Assembly: GCA_002495645.1 (NCBI GenBank)
Contig: DAGF01000014.1
Coordinates: 16,277-43,837 of the forward strand
Reading direction: 5' to 3'
Origin: Euryarchaeota archaeon UBA549
Lineage (GTDB): Archaea > Thermoplasmatota > Poseidoniia > Poseidoniales > Poseidoniaceae
Length of the DNA stretch: 27,561 nucleotides
Shown: positions 1 to 7,761 of the stretch, in pieces
Position numbering within the stretch: position 1 is the first letter of the stretch
Layout of the letters: each line of letters opens with the position of its first letter
Position numbers and translations under genes: made by a program
The notes under the pieces: model-generated
Database searches by the model: none
What the model was told of the DNA's origin: nothing
Seen by the model: the letters and a program-made list of their open reading frames with translations, nothing else

Positions 1-8
1 CTATAAAG
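1..8 (+). promoter_or_regulatory. TATA-box-like element for the HD phosphohydrolase gene
   Basis: The window opens with CTATAAAG. The TATAAA core lies 30 nt upstream of the ATG at 32, the spacing expected for an archaeal TATA box whose transcript starts at or next to the start codon (leaderless). The upstream BRE cannot be judged because the window begins here. An AAGGT at 24-28 could alternatively be a weak ribosome binding site. Confidence 0.45.
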
Positions 9-31
9 ACCCGAGAAGCCGGCAAGGTATC

Positions 32-1333
32 ATGAACGGTCGGGACCGAGTGATTCGCGACGAGATTCACAGGGATATTTTGGTCCCTGCCTCGCATGCA
101 GCCATCATTGATACTCCCGAATTTCAGCGTCTTCGAACCATTCAACAACTGTCCACCTGCGAGTATGTTTTCCCCGCCGCCACGCACAACCGGTTCGCCC
201 ATTCCCTTGGTGCCTACCACCTGGCAGGCAGGCTCGCCGCTCACCTCCAAGAAGTGCATCCTGGGCTGTTGTCAAAGGACGACGAAGAACTCGTTCAACT
301 CGCAGCCTTGCTGCATGACATTGGCCATCCGCCCTATTCGCACCTGCTCGAGACGCCACGGGTGTACGCCACCTTCCGCTCGCACGAGGCCTGGGGGCGC
401 GACATCCTCGAATCACCCAACACCGCCATCGGTCAAGCCGTGCGTGCCACGTTGGGTGAACAACGCCTCGGGCGCCTCTTCGCTTTGATGGACGGCCACG
501 ACGCCCACGAGGGCGTGCCCATTCCTCGGTTCATGAAGGAAATCGTCAGCAGCCAGTTGGACGTTGATAGGATGGATTACATGATTCGGGATCAGGCCAA
601 CACGGGCGCGCAAATCGGTGGTTTTGACAGCGCACGTGTCATCCGTGCCCTACGTGTTGGTGATGACGGCCGGATGTTCGTAAAGCGCTGGGGTCTTCCG
701 GCTATTGAGGCCTACCTCGTGACACGCTACCACATGTATCAGCAAGTCTACTTTCACAAGGTCAACATGCTTACGCAGGCCTATTTGGTGAACATGCTTG
801 AGCGGGCTCGAGAACTGGCGCAAACCGGTGAACTCGAACTCTCAACCGAACTTTCTCACATGTTGCTCAACGACCATCTTTCACCCGAAGAGTATGTTCT
901 TCTCAACGACGCACACATCAAGGTCACGCTGCCCTCCTGGGCAAGCCACGCCGACGCTCGCTTGGCCGGCTACGCAAGCCGATTGCTCTCGCGAAAAGAT
1001 TTCCACAAATCGCTTCGCATTGACCATCTGACCGTTGAAATGTGCGATATCGTCCTGCCTCGTCTTGAGGATGCCTTGAAGCAGCGGGGCTACGACCCCG
1101 AGTTGGATTTGATTCAAGCGACCATCCGAAAGCGCGGGTATCTTCCCTACGATGCTGGCATCGTTTTGGAGGATGGGCGAGATGCTTCGGAGCATTCAGC
1201 GCTCATACGCTCCCTTGCACAGCCGCACGAGCGCTGTTTGATTTTCGTTCCCGAAGAGATTCGAGATGAAATGGAACGCAACGTTCGTGAATGGATCAAG
1301 CCCTCGCAATCTTCTTTGGCTCAATTTGATTGA
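32..1333 (+). CDS. HD-domain phosphohydrolase (SAMHD1/dGTPase-like, COG1078 type)
   Basis: This 433-residue protein is predicted to be a soluble, metal-dependent HD-superfamily nucleotide phosphohydrolase. The HD signature is complete: H57 in NRFAHSLG, H95-D96 in LLHDIGHPPYSH, and the distal aspartates in LDVDRMDYMIRD (D177, D179, D182), followed by the family-typical N-T-G-A stretch. Relatives such as SAMHD1 and bacterial YwfO-like proteins hydrolyse dNTPs to nucleosides and triphosphate, so a role in nucleotide pool control is the natural guess. The exact substrate cannot be read from the sequence. Length fits the COG1078 family. The ATG at 32 fits a TATA-like box 30 nt upstream. There is no signal peptide or membrane segment. 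It stands alone, followed by a tRNA gene. The family call is firm; the substrate is not. Confidence 0.9.
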   Translation: MNGRDRVIRDEIHRDILVPASHAAIIDTPEFQRLRTIQQLSTCEYVFPAATHNRFAHSLGAYHLAGRLAAHLQEVHPGLLSKDDEELVQLAALLHDIGHPPYSHLLETPRVYATFRSHEAWGRDILESPNTAIGQAVRATLGEQRLGRLFALMDGHDAHEGVPIPRFMKEIVSSQLDVDRMDYMIRDQANTGAQIGGFDSARVIRALRVGDDGRMFVKRWGLPAIEAYLVTRYHMYQQVYFHKVNMLTQAYLVNMLERARELAQTGELELSTELSHMLLNDHLSPEEYVLLNDAHIKVTLPSWASHADARLAGYASRLLSRKDFHKSLRIDHLTVEMCDIVLPRLEDALKQRGYDPELDLIQATIRKRGYLPYDAGIVLEDGRDASEHSALIRSLAQPHERCLIFVPEEIRDEMERNVREWIKPSQSSLAQFD

Positions 1334-1373
1334 GACAAGAAGGTTCATGATGCTCTTGATTGAGCCTGCTTTA

Positions 1374-1447
1374 GGGCCCGTAGCTTAGTTGGTTAGAGCG
1401 CCCGGCTCATAACCGGGAGGTCAGGGGTTCAACTCCCTTCGGGCCCA
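1374..1447 (+). tRNA. tRNA with anticodon CAT (elongator Met or Ile2)
   Basis: A full cloverleaf can be folded. The acceptor stem GGGCCCG (1374-1380) pairs with CGGGCCC (1440-1446), with discriminator A1447. The D stem is GCTT/GAGC. The anticodon stem CCCGG/CCGGG encloses the loop CTCATAA, with anticodon CAT at 1408-1410. The T arm is AGGGG-TTCAACT-CCCTT. No intron and no encoded CCA. The three consecutive G-C pairs next to the loop that mark initiators (GGG/CCC) are absent, so this is not initiator tRNA. It is either elongator tRNA-Met or the isoleucine tRNA whose C34 is modified to agmatidine in archaea. T12-A23, C29-G41 and A73 are compatible with isoleucine identity, so the assignment stays open. 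Confidence 0.95.
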
Positions 1448-1510
1448 CCTCTCCGTTGGCCTGCAAGGTGGCCGTACTTTCGCACAACAGACCCATAATG
1501 GTTATGAGGT

Positions 1511-1518
1511 GGGGGGGG
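1511..1518 (+). repeat. Homopolymer tract of eight G
   Basis: Eight consecutive G lie in the leader between the tRNA and the ATG at 1543. The tract is outside the coding region if the preferred start is right, but inside it if translation began at the in-frame ATG 1504 or TTG 1456. Such tracts are prone to slippage and to sequencing error. Confidence 0.8.
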
Positions 1519-1532
1519 TTGGGAAGAACGCT

Positions 1533-1538
1533 AGGTGA
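1533..1538 (+). promoter_or_regulatory. Shine-Dalgarno AGGTGA deciding the start at 1543
   Basis: AGGTGA ends 4 nt before the ATG at 1543 and complements the archaeal 16S 3' end. It selects this ATG over the in-frame upstream TTG 1456 and ATG 1504. It also leaves a proper signal peptide at the new N-terminus. The same hexamer precedes the start at 18873. Confidence 0.6.
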
Positions 1539-1542
1539 GACA

Positions 1543-2478
1543 ATGTCGGCATGGAAGCGAGTCGTGGCTTTGTTGGGAATCTACTTTTGTTCGCTGATGA
1601 TGGTAGCGGTTCCTGCCTCTGCCCAAGTCTCCGGTGCTGCTGTTTCCATGACCTGTGCACCCGGTCAAATTCAGGTTGAAGTGAAGCCAGGTGCTACCCT
1701 CACCGGGTACACCACCTGTACCGTTTCCAATCCGACAGCCTACGTCGAAAAGGTCGCCATCCAGGTGACCAGTGACGGTCTTGCAACCGCCGCACCCGGT
1801 GATATGTATGTCGGTGCCGGCCAAGAGGTCGACTTCCAAGTGGTCGTTCGTGCCAACCCTTACATGCAAATGCAATCCCGACAGTTGACGGTCTCCGCTC
1901 AAGTTCAGGAATTGAACAACCTGCCGCCACCCAACACCGCTTCTTCTCAAGTCAACGCCCTCATCAACATCATGCAGTTCAGCATCGTTCAGGTCGAGGC
2001 CGTTGAGCCCTTCGTCCAGTTGATGCCCAAGACCGACAAGAACTTCCAGTTCAAGGTCTACAACTTCGGCAACCAAATCGACCGAATGAAGATCGGTGTC
2101 ACCCCCGACACCCGAGACACCCTTGAGGAAGCCGGCTTCACCGTCAACCTCCCACAAACGGTCGTCACCATCGAGCCAAACACCGCTCCTGAGACCGCCC
2201 GTATCATGGTCCGAACGCCCAAGAACCAGGGTTGGTCCGACGCTTACCACGTGCTGGAATTCTTTGCTGAATCCGAGTTCGCCTGCCAAAACGGCGGCTG
2301 CAACCGTGAATCTCAGATGATCACGGTCTACGTTCGTGGCGTTTACCTTCCAGGCTTCGAAGTTGTTCCAGCCATCTCGATGATCGCCCTCGCTGGCGCT
2401 GTGGCTGGCCGTCGCTTCCTCAACACCGAAGAAGACGGCGAGGAAGAGGTCTGGCGAGAATCGGCTCCCGGCCTTTGA
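1543..2478 (+). CDS. Secreted beta-sandwich surface protein with PGF-like C-terminal segment
   Basis: This 311-residue exported protein has no assignable enzymatic function. Residues 1-27 form a signal peptide (basic start, hydrophobic core, cleavage site ASA/Q). The middle is beta-rich and reads like two CARDB/NEW3-type immunoglobulin-like domains (about 30-125 and 140-265), with phrases such as VYNFGNQIDRMKIGV typical of such folds. Cysteines occur as likely disulfide pairs: C38 with C59, and C248 with C253 in CQNGGC. Near the C-terminus LPGFE (269-273) is followed by a hydrophobic segment (274-289) and RR, which resembles the archaeosortase PGF-CTERM signal. About 20 further residues, rich in Glu, follow the RR. 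The start is set by AGGTGA at 1533-1538; the open frame extends upstream to TTG 1456. It may be an S-layer-associated or cell-wall protein. Confidence 0.85.
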   Translation: MSAWKRVVALLGIYFCSLMMVAVPASAQVSGAAVSMTCAPGQIQVEVKPGATLTGYTTCTVSNPTAYVEKVAIQVTSDGLATAAPGDMYVGAGQEVDFQVVVRANPYMQMQSRQLTVSAQVQELNNLPPPNTASSQVNALINIMQFSIVQVEAVEPFVQLMPKTDKNFQFKVYNFGNQIDRMKIGVTPDTRDTLEEAGFTVNLPQTVVTIEPNTAPETARIMVRTPKNQGWSDAYHVLEFFAESEFACQNGGCNRESQMITVYVRGVYLPGFEVVPAISMIALAGAVAGRRFLNTEEDGEEEVWRESAPGL

Positions 2479-2568
2479 CGGACCCTTTGCAAAACCGCTC
2501 CCTGCGACTCATACAGGGGTTGGATTCATAACACCGTTCGTAAAACCCTGCCATAACGGGGATTGACC

Positions 2569-3774
2569 ATGGGTGGATTACTGGACAAAGCCAACGCAGC
2601 CAAAGAAACTGAAACCGAGGCAAAAGCGGCTGAACCTGAGCCAGTTGTTGCCAAATCAGCACCAGAGCCAGTAGCTCAGAAAACGGGCGCAGTTCCTTCA
2701 CCAACAGGCGCACCCGACAAAGCGACTCAAATCAGCCTCGCAGGTTGGGTCATCATCCTTCTCGGGGCCATTTTGTCCTTGCAGGGTGGAGCATGGGGCT
2801 TTATTGTCGTGACCATCGTTCTCGTTCTCGGCATTGGTGCCATCGTGCAAGCCGAGCGCATGCGAGGCAGCATCAACCAGGTGAAACTCGGCGCAAGTGT
2901 GGTGGTGGCCCTTCTCATTGCGACCACGCCGTATGCTGCGGTCATGCTCGTGCCAACCAACGCATCGATGGCTATCTCTGACGTTGAACTTGATGAGGAC
3001 ACCAACGAACTCTCGTTCAAGGTCCGTGGCACCATGTCCTCGGTCGATGTCTCCATTGAGGCAGACGGCGTGGAGATGTGGACCGGTTCAGGTGATGTCA
3101 GCAACGACATGAAGAAATTCAAGGTTCCACTTGCCGACTTCTTCAACGGTAACGGCGAAGACTACGCCGGCAACGAAGTTGTTGACTATGTCATCAAGGC
3201 CGTGGGCTCAAACGGGCAAGAGGGCGAAGTCAACATCCCTTCCCGTTTCACTACACGGGAGGCACAAGATGCGGGGGTTCGAATCGCAGAACTCCACGAC
3301 AGCAACGACGCCGATGAGTATCTTGGCATCACCATGGAAATCCTTGTTGGCTTGCTCGGTCCAAACGAAGATGCCGAAGACGGTGGTGGTTTTTCAGCCG
3401 TTGGTCTCCGACCCATGAACGCCGATTACCAAGTCCAGGTCACGGTGTCTGGTGGAGAAACATGGACGGAGAGCCTCATCACCGTTGACGGCGATATGGC
3501 TACGTGGGCGCCACAGAGTGGCGGTACGGGAAGCGGCTCGACTTCAGGCTGGCTTGGTCTAACGGGTTCAGGCACGGATCCATCAGGCGTGTATTACCTC
3601 GACAAGTCCGAGTTCTATAACGGCAAAGGAGAATACACCTTTACGGTCGAAATCACCAACACCTTGGGTGACCAAACAGTGTTTTCCTCCGATTACTGCT
3701 GGAACATCGATTTGAAAACTGGCGATGGTGAAAACAGCGTTGCGAAGGGCGATGGCGTCGGTCTCACCTGCTGA
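2569..3774 (+). CDS. Membrane protein with three N-terminal helices and a beta-rich ectodomain, function unknown
   Basis: I do not recognise a family for this 401-residue protein. Residues 1-52 are a charged, Ala/Glu/Pro-rich cytoplasmic-type linker beginning MGGLLDKANAAKE. Three hydrophobic helices follow at about 55-72, 75-94 and 106-127. The rest (about 130-401) is an acidic, beta-rich domain with Gly/Ser-rich stretches (around 320-340) and two late cysteines that could pair, one of them the last residue. Three helices place the large domain outside the cell if the N-terminus is inside. I chose ATG 2569 over the in-frame TTG two codons upstream. The next gene begins 60 nt downstream on the same strand and also encodes a membrane protein, so the two may be co-transcribed. 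The coding call is secure; function is unknown. Confidence 0.8.
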   Translation: MGGLLDKANAAKETETEAKAAEPEPVVAKSAPEPVAQKTGAVPSPTGAPDKATQISLAGWVIILLGAILSLQGGAWGFIVVTIVLVLGIGAIVQAERMRGSINQVKLGASVVVALLIATTPYAAVMLVPTNASMAISDVELDEDTNELSFKVRGTMSSVDVSIEADGVEMWTGSGDVSNDMKKFKVPLADFFNGNGEDYAGNEVVDYVIKAVGSNGQEGEVNIPSRFTTREAQDAGVRIAELHDSNDADEYLGITMEILVGLLGPNEDAEDGGGFSAVGLRPMNADYQVQVTVSGGETWTESLITVDGDMATWAPQSGGTGSGSTSGWLGLTGSGTDPSGVYYLDKSEFYNGKGEYTFTVEITNTLGDQTVFSSDYCWNIDLKTGDGENSVAKGDGVGLTC

Positions 3775-3834
3775 CCACCGTTGTTTGATGCGTCGGCTAA
3801 AGGCTGATGAAGCCGTTTCGTTTGAGATTCCTCC

Positions 3835-4518
3835 ATGGGGGAGATGTTCTGGTCGCTTGAGGACGATGCGGACCTCCCACCGCCTGTCAAAGCCACAGGC
3901 CAACCTGAAGGAGCAACATCGGCTCAACAGCCTGTTGCTGACAACGGGATGGAAATCATTCCACTCAAGCATACATACGACGACATCATTGCGTTTGCTG
4001 TTTGTTTTGTGCCAACAGTTTGGACGCTGCTCATCGCAGAGATTTGGTATTTTTTCTTCTTCTTGAGTCTTTCATTTTTCATCGGGATTTCCTTGGTTGT
4101 GAAGCGCCAAGAACAGGCCCTTGTCAAGTGGTACCCTGCCCAACGACGTTTGGAATTTTTCAGAGGAAAACGACGACAGGGCGTCGACCTCACCTTTTCC
4201 TACACCGTTGAACCCGGTGACACCATTCTTGGGATCATGATTGAACCAAGCGATGATGAGGAAGAGAAAGAATCTGGCTCGTTTTCTCTCTTTTCGGAGA
4301 TGGCGGACCTCATGTTTCCTTTCCTCATGGTCAACCAAGGTGATGTCAAGCAAATGACCGAGGATGACGACAAGTACTGGTTCGAGGTCCTTCGAAAGGG
4401 TGGGGAGAAACCGGAGTACTTCCCCGAGCCAGGCAAAGAGTTGAGGTGGAGATACCAATACAACGGTCTTGATACCATCATGAAGGAAAAACTCGAGTGG
4501 GTTGAATCCCAGTCGTGA
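3835..4518 (+). CDS. Two-helix membrane protein with cytoplasmic domain, function unknown
   Basis: This 227-residue protein has no recognised family. Residues 1-47 are polar and acidic with a Pro/Gln-rich stretch. A hairpin of two very hydrophobic helices follows (about 50-66 and 69-87, the second extremely Phe-rich), then KRQEQALVKWYPAQRRLEFF, a positively charged segment expected on the cytoplasmic side. The rest is a soluble, acidic domain with a DDEEEKE patch around residue 140 and a basic/aromatic end. The pattern of a membrane hairpin followed by a beta-strand domain starting W-Y-P resembles PH-like or NfeD-type arrangements, but the similarity is too weak to name. A second in-frame ATG lies three codons in. 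It lies 60 nt after the preceding membrane-protein gene, and its stop is only 3 nt from the stop of the convergent gene 4522-6324. Confidence 0.75.
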   Translation: MGEMFWSLEDDADLPPPVKATGQPEGATSAQQPVADNGMEIIPLKHTYDDIIAFAVCFVPTVWTLLIAEIWYFFFFLSLSFFIGISLVVKRQEQALVKWYPAQRRLEFFRGKRRQGVDLTFSYTVEPGDTILGIMIEPSDDEEEKESGSFSLFSEMADLMFPFLMVNQGDVKQMTEDDDKYWFEVLRKGGEKPEYFPEPGKELRWRYQYNGLDTIMKEKLEWVESQS

Positions 4519-4521
4519 ACC

Positions 4522-6324
4522 TCAATCTTCAGATTCTGGTTTGAGGTCGTAAATGGATGATACCTTTTCTTCAACGCCCTCGTCCTCATCCGTTTCATCT
4601 TCAGCTTCTTCGGACTCTTCAGGAGTCTCTTCAGCCACCGCTTCTTCTTGACCATCATCACCATCCAGATCTTCTTCATAGGTCGTGTAGGATTTTGCTG
4701 CCGTTTGCTTTCGGGCTTGGGTGGCGATGACCAAGGCCAAACCAGCGAAACCGAGAGCGACGACGATCCATATGATGAGCGGGAATTCTTCAATTTCCTC
4801 TTCGTATTCCCAAGTCACAATTTCAGAATTAGCACCGGTGGTGTCAACCACCAAGCTTGAAATGCCGTTCAGGGCAGATGGCAACAATGGCTTGCAGGTC
4901 AGCGTGGCATCGCCGGCTTCGTACATGTACCACGTGAAGGGGACATCTTTGGATTCACCAGCCGTCAAACTGACCACGATTTGGGTTGTATCAACGACTT
5001 CGTCACCGTTGTAGCACCAAATACTCACGCCTGAAACATCCGCATCGCCGCTGTTCGAGACGCTGACCATGCCAGAGACGCTCTTGTTGGCCACGGCCGT
5101 GGTTGATTCGGGACTGACCGATGTCACGGCGACGTAGGGGAGGGCCAACTCCATGCTGCCTTCTGCGGTGGTCGGGGCGTCAATGGTTTGGGAATAGGTG
5201 CCCCAACTGCTCGTGATGGAGAGCGTGATGCTGGCATCCTCCTGGTGGACAACACCGTCGCCGTCCATCCACTCAATCATGCGCTTCCATTCGTTGGTCG
5301 CACCGGCTTCAACGAAGACGATGTTGCCGTTCTCATCGGTCAAATCGTTCCAGTCGTTCGCTCTGTAGCCGATGTCGTAGAGGTCCAGGCTCCCATTAGG
5401 GATGTTGGTTGAAAGGCTGCGTTGCGAAAGAAGGCGAACCCAAGCATCGGTGGTTCCGCCTGTGCCTTGGCTGTTGGTGTAGGTGATTTGTGCCTGGTCG
5501 TGAAGGATGATGTCTTCGTCGGACCTCGAACCACTGATGATGCTGTTGAGCACGGAAACCGATGAGGTGCTTGCTGCTTCCACGGGTGCACTGCCGACCA
5601 GTTCAGCGTTGTCAAACTGGCACAGACCTTCGCAGGTAATCTTGGCGCCGGAGATGGTGCTGCTGGTCACCGTTATGTCGCCGTGGGCGTGGATGTCAAA
5701 TCCAGACTGGAACCAATACAGCGGTGCATCGGCCGCCTCAATATCTTGGGCGAGAAGCGTTTCGGTGTTTCCGCCACCGTAAATCGCCTTGGCCCACAGG
5801 ACATAGGTCGGCGTGAAGTAGTAGGAATCGAAGGTGATGACGAGGTCGGTGTCGTTCAGCGGTGCATCAAAACTGACCATGTCAAGTCCTGAGGCGTTGA
5901 CCGTTTCGTCCCCGAGGGTGATGTTCATCTTGGAGTTTGCATCGATGGTGTGGTCCAATTTCAGTTGAAGGACCCCCTCGTCAGCGAGGTCGCCGAAGTT
6001 GATGGTCAAGGTGGCGAACATGCTGTTCACCATTAAGCCCGCATTGAGGTCATCGCTGAGGAGGGCGCCGTTGGTGACGACCAATTGTCCTCCGTCCTCG
6101 ACCGTGATGGAAGAACCCGTTTCCATCGTGATGTTGGCGTTCACGTTCAAGGTTGCACCGTCGGCCACGACAACATGGCCGTTCATGTGAGCGTCTTCGG
6201 TCCATGTTTCGGAGGCGGTGATGGTGTTCGAGTCACCTCCCGTGGGCGGAGCGGCAGCGGCTAGAGGAGCTGACAGCAAAAGCAGGCTGAGCAAGAGGGC
6301 GACCGGGTGAAGTCGTGTTCGCAT
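4522..6324 (-). CDS. Signal-peptide-bearing surface protein with beta-solenoid-like N-domain, CARDB-type domain and acidic tail
   Basis: This 600-residue predicted type I membrane protein has a clear signal peptide (1 to about 25, ending LAAAAPP). It then has an N-terminal beta-rich repeat region with ETWTED, NGHVVVADGATL and ITVEDGGQL phrases. This region is shared in style with the start of the protein at 18873-23288 and is typical of pectin-lyase or beta-helix folds. A paired CEGLC sits mid-protein. Before the membrane segment there is an adhesion-type domain with the CARDB phrase VSNSGDADVSGV and two cysteines likely to bridge. One membrane helix (about 515-536) precedes a 64-residue tail dominated by Asp and Glu. 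Several Asn-X-Ser/Thr sequons suggest glycosylation by the downstream oligosaccharyltransferase. Most likely an adhesin or cell-envelope protein; the ligand is unknown. Confidence 0.85.
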   Translation of the reverse strand: MRTRLHPVALLLSLLLLSAPLAAAAPPTGGDSNTITASETWTEDAHMNGHVVVADGATLNVNANITMETGSSITVEDGGQLVVTNGALLSDDLNAGLMVNSMFATLTINFGDLADEGVLQLKLDHTIDANSKMNITLGDETVNASGLDMVSFDAPLNDTDLVITFDSYYFTPTYVLWAKAIYGGGNTETLLAQDIEAADAPLYWFQSGFDIHAHGDITVTSSTISGAKITCEGLCQFDNAELVGSAPVEAASTSSVSVLNSIISGSRSDEDIILHDQAQITYTNSQGTGGTTDAWVRLLSQRSLSTNIPNGSLDLYDIGYRANDWNDLTDENGNIVFVEAGATNEWKRMIEWMDGDGVVHQEDASITLSITSSWGTYSQTIDAPTTAEGSMELALPYVAVTSVSPESTTAVANKSVSGMVSVSNSGDADVSGVSIWCYNGDEVVDTTQIVVSLTAGESKDVPFTWYMYEAGDATLTCKPLLPSALNGISSLVVDTTGANSEIVTWEYEEEIEEFPLIIWIVVALGFAGLALVIATQARKQTAAKSYTTYEEDLDGDDGQEEAVAEETPEESEEAEDETDEDEGVEEKVSSIYDLKPESED

Positions 6325-6424
6325 GATGCTTTCACATCTCCATGGTGGATAAGCATTCTTCCCGTTTGGTCGTTCAACATGGCGTCGCGAAGGCCTTATT
6401 CAATGCCGGAGAGCCCGTCGGGGT
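6325..6424. promoter_or_regulatory. Divergent promoter region between the surface-protein gene and purD
   Basis: One hundred bases separate two divergent start codons. For purD, CTTATT at 6395-6400 lies 30 nt upstream of the ATG at 6425. For the minus-strand gene, GCTTAT at 6354-6349 lies about 29 nt upstream of its ATG at 6324. Both match the spacing seen for the TATA-like box of the gene at 32 and suggest leaderless transcripts. The boxes are weak matches to the archaeal consensus, so this rests mainly on the repeated spacing. Confidence 0.4.
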
Positions 6425-7699
6425 ATGAATGGGGCAACGGTGGTCGTGGTCGGCAGCGGTGGACGAGAACATGCCCTTTGTCTTTCACTCGATGCTTCTG
6501 CTCATGTCGGTGCGCTTCATTGTGTTCCGGGAAACGCAGGAACGGCCCAAATCGCCACCAACCACGCATTGAGCATGGACATCGAAGGTCTGGTTGGCCT
6601 CGCTGTGGATGTGGGTGCTGATTTGGTCGTCGTTGGTCCAGAAGCGCCGCTGTGCGATGGTTTGGCTGACGCGTGTCATGCTGCCGGTGTCGCCTGTTTC
6701 GGACCTGTTGCAGCCCTCGCTCATTTGGAAGGCTCGAAACTCCACGCCAAGCAGACGATGGAAGAGGCAGGAGTGCCGACCGCCGCCTACAAGCGACTTG
6801 ATGCTCACAGCGATATCGAGGCGGCTTTGGATGATTTTGCAGGCGACCCGTGGGTGGTCAAGCGAGATGTGTTGGCCGGCGGGAAGGGGGTGGTGGTCAC
6901 CTCAGATAGAGATGAAGCCAAAACCTTCATCGAACTCTCCATCAAATCCGATGGTTTCGTGCTCTTGGAAGCCTTCCTGCCCGGTGAAGAGGCCAGCATG
7001 CTGGTGGTGATGGACGGCACGGCCTACCGCACACTTCCTGCAAGTCAGGACCACAAGCGGGCCTACGACGGGGACGAGGGGCCCAACACGGGTGGCATGG
7101 GCGCCTACTGCCCTGCTCCGGTGGTTTCTGCCAGTGTTCACGAGAAAATCGTTGAGCGCATCGTTGAGCCCATGCATCAACACCTCGCTTGCCAAGACAC
7201 GCCGTACCGAGGCGTGCTCTTCATCGGGTTGATGATCGACGAGCACGATGACCCGTACGTGGTGGAATTCAACGTCCGCTTCGGTGACCCAGAATGTCAA
7301 GTCACGCTCCCGCTCGTGAAGACCGATATGTACTCGCTATTGCACGGTGCGGCAACCGACGGATTGAGCGATGTCCAACTTGAACTTCATACTGGCACGG
7401 CCGTCACCGTCGTCCTCGCTTCCGAAGGATATCCTGCAGCTCCCATCAAAGGCCGGCTCCTCGGTGGACTCGATGCGCTCGTGGCCCAAACGGCCTACGG
7501 CCAGGCTTGGGTCAACTTCGCAGGTGTTTCCACGGATGAAAGCGGCGCCTACATCGCTTCAGGTGGACGTGTTCTCTCCTGCACCGCTCTGGGCTCCAAC
7601 CTCCTGGCCACCCAGCAAAGGGCGTACGAATTGATGAACGCCGTCGAGCTTGAAGGCGGGCATTTCCGCACCGATATTGCCCATCGCGCCATCGATTGA
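6425..7699 (+). CDS. purD: Phosphoribosylamine--glycine ligase (GAR synthetase)
   Basis: This is a 424-residue ATP-grasp enzyme of de novo purine synthesis. It joins glycine to 5-phosphoribosylamine using ATP to give GAR in the cytoplasm. Diagnostic motifs are all present: GSGGREHAL at the N-terminus, VVGPEAPL, the ATP-grasp lysine segment VVKRDVLAGGKGVVV, the PurD signature SQDHKRAYDGDEGPNTGGMG and the metal-site segment EFNVRFGDPECQ. Length is normal for a stand-alone PurD, without the PurM/PurN fusions of eukaryotes. No other pur gene is in the window, so purD is not in a purine operon here. The start at 6425 fits the N-terminal beta-strand of the family and a TATA-like CTTATT 30 nt upstream. 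Confident identification. Confidence 0.97.
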   Translation: MNGATVVVVGSGGREHALCLSLDASAHVGALHCVPGNAGTAQIATNHALSMDIEGLVGLAVDVGADLVVVGPEAPLCDGLADACHAAGVACFGPVAALAHLEGSKLHAKQTMEEAGVPTAAYKRLDAHSDIEAALDDFAGDPWVVKRDVLAGGKGVVVTSDRDEAKTFIELSIKSDGFVLLEAFLPGEEASMLVVMDGTAYRTLPASQDHKRAYDGDEGPNTGGMGAYCPAPVVSASVHEKIVERIVEPMHQHLACQDTPYRGVLFIGLMIDEHDDPYVVEFNVRFGDPECQVTLPLVKTDMYSLLHGAATDGLSDVQLELHTGTAVTVVLASEGYPAAPIKGRLLGGLDALVAQTAYGQAWVNFAGVSTDESGAYIASGGRVLSCTALGSNLLATQQRAYELMNAVELEGGHFRTDIAHRAID

Positions 7700-7761
7700 A
7701 TTTTCATGAATCTCGCCGCTTGGAAAAACGCCTGAAAAAGAGCGACTGAAGGACCGTCCTC

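Noticed and set aside
1456..1542. 29-codon N-terminal extension of the gene at 1543 from a TTG
   Set aside because: It would bury the signal peptide and run through the G8 tract. The AGGTGA at 1533-1538 favours ATG 1543.
1334..1542. Possible integration (att) site at the tRNA 3' end
   Set aside because: No second copy of the tRNA 3' end, no integrase and no composition break were seen in the window.
1531..2289. 252-residue open frame on the minus strand
   Set aside because: It lies entirely antisense to the signal-peptide protein at 1543-2478, has Gly/Asp/Val-rich low-information sequence and no recognisable motif. It reflects codon bias of the real gene.
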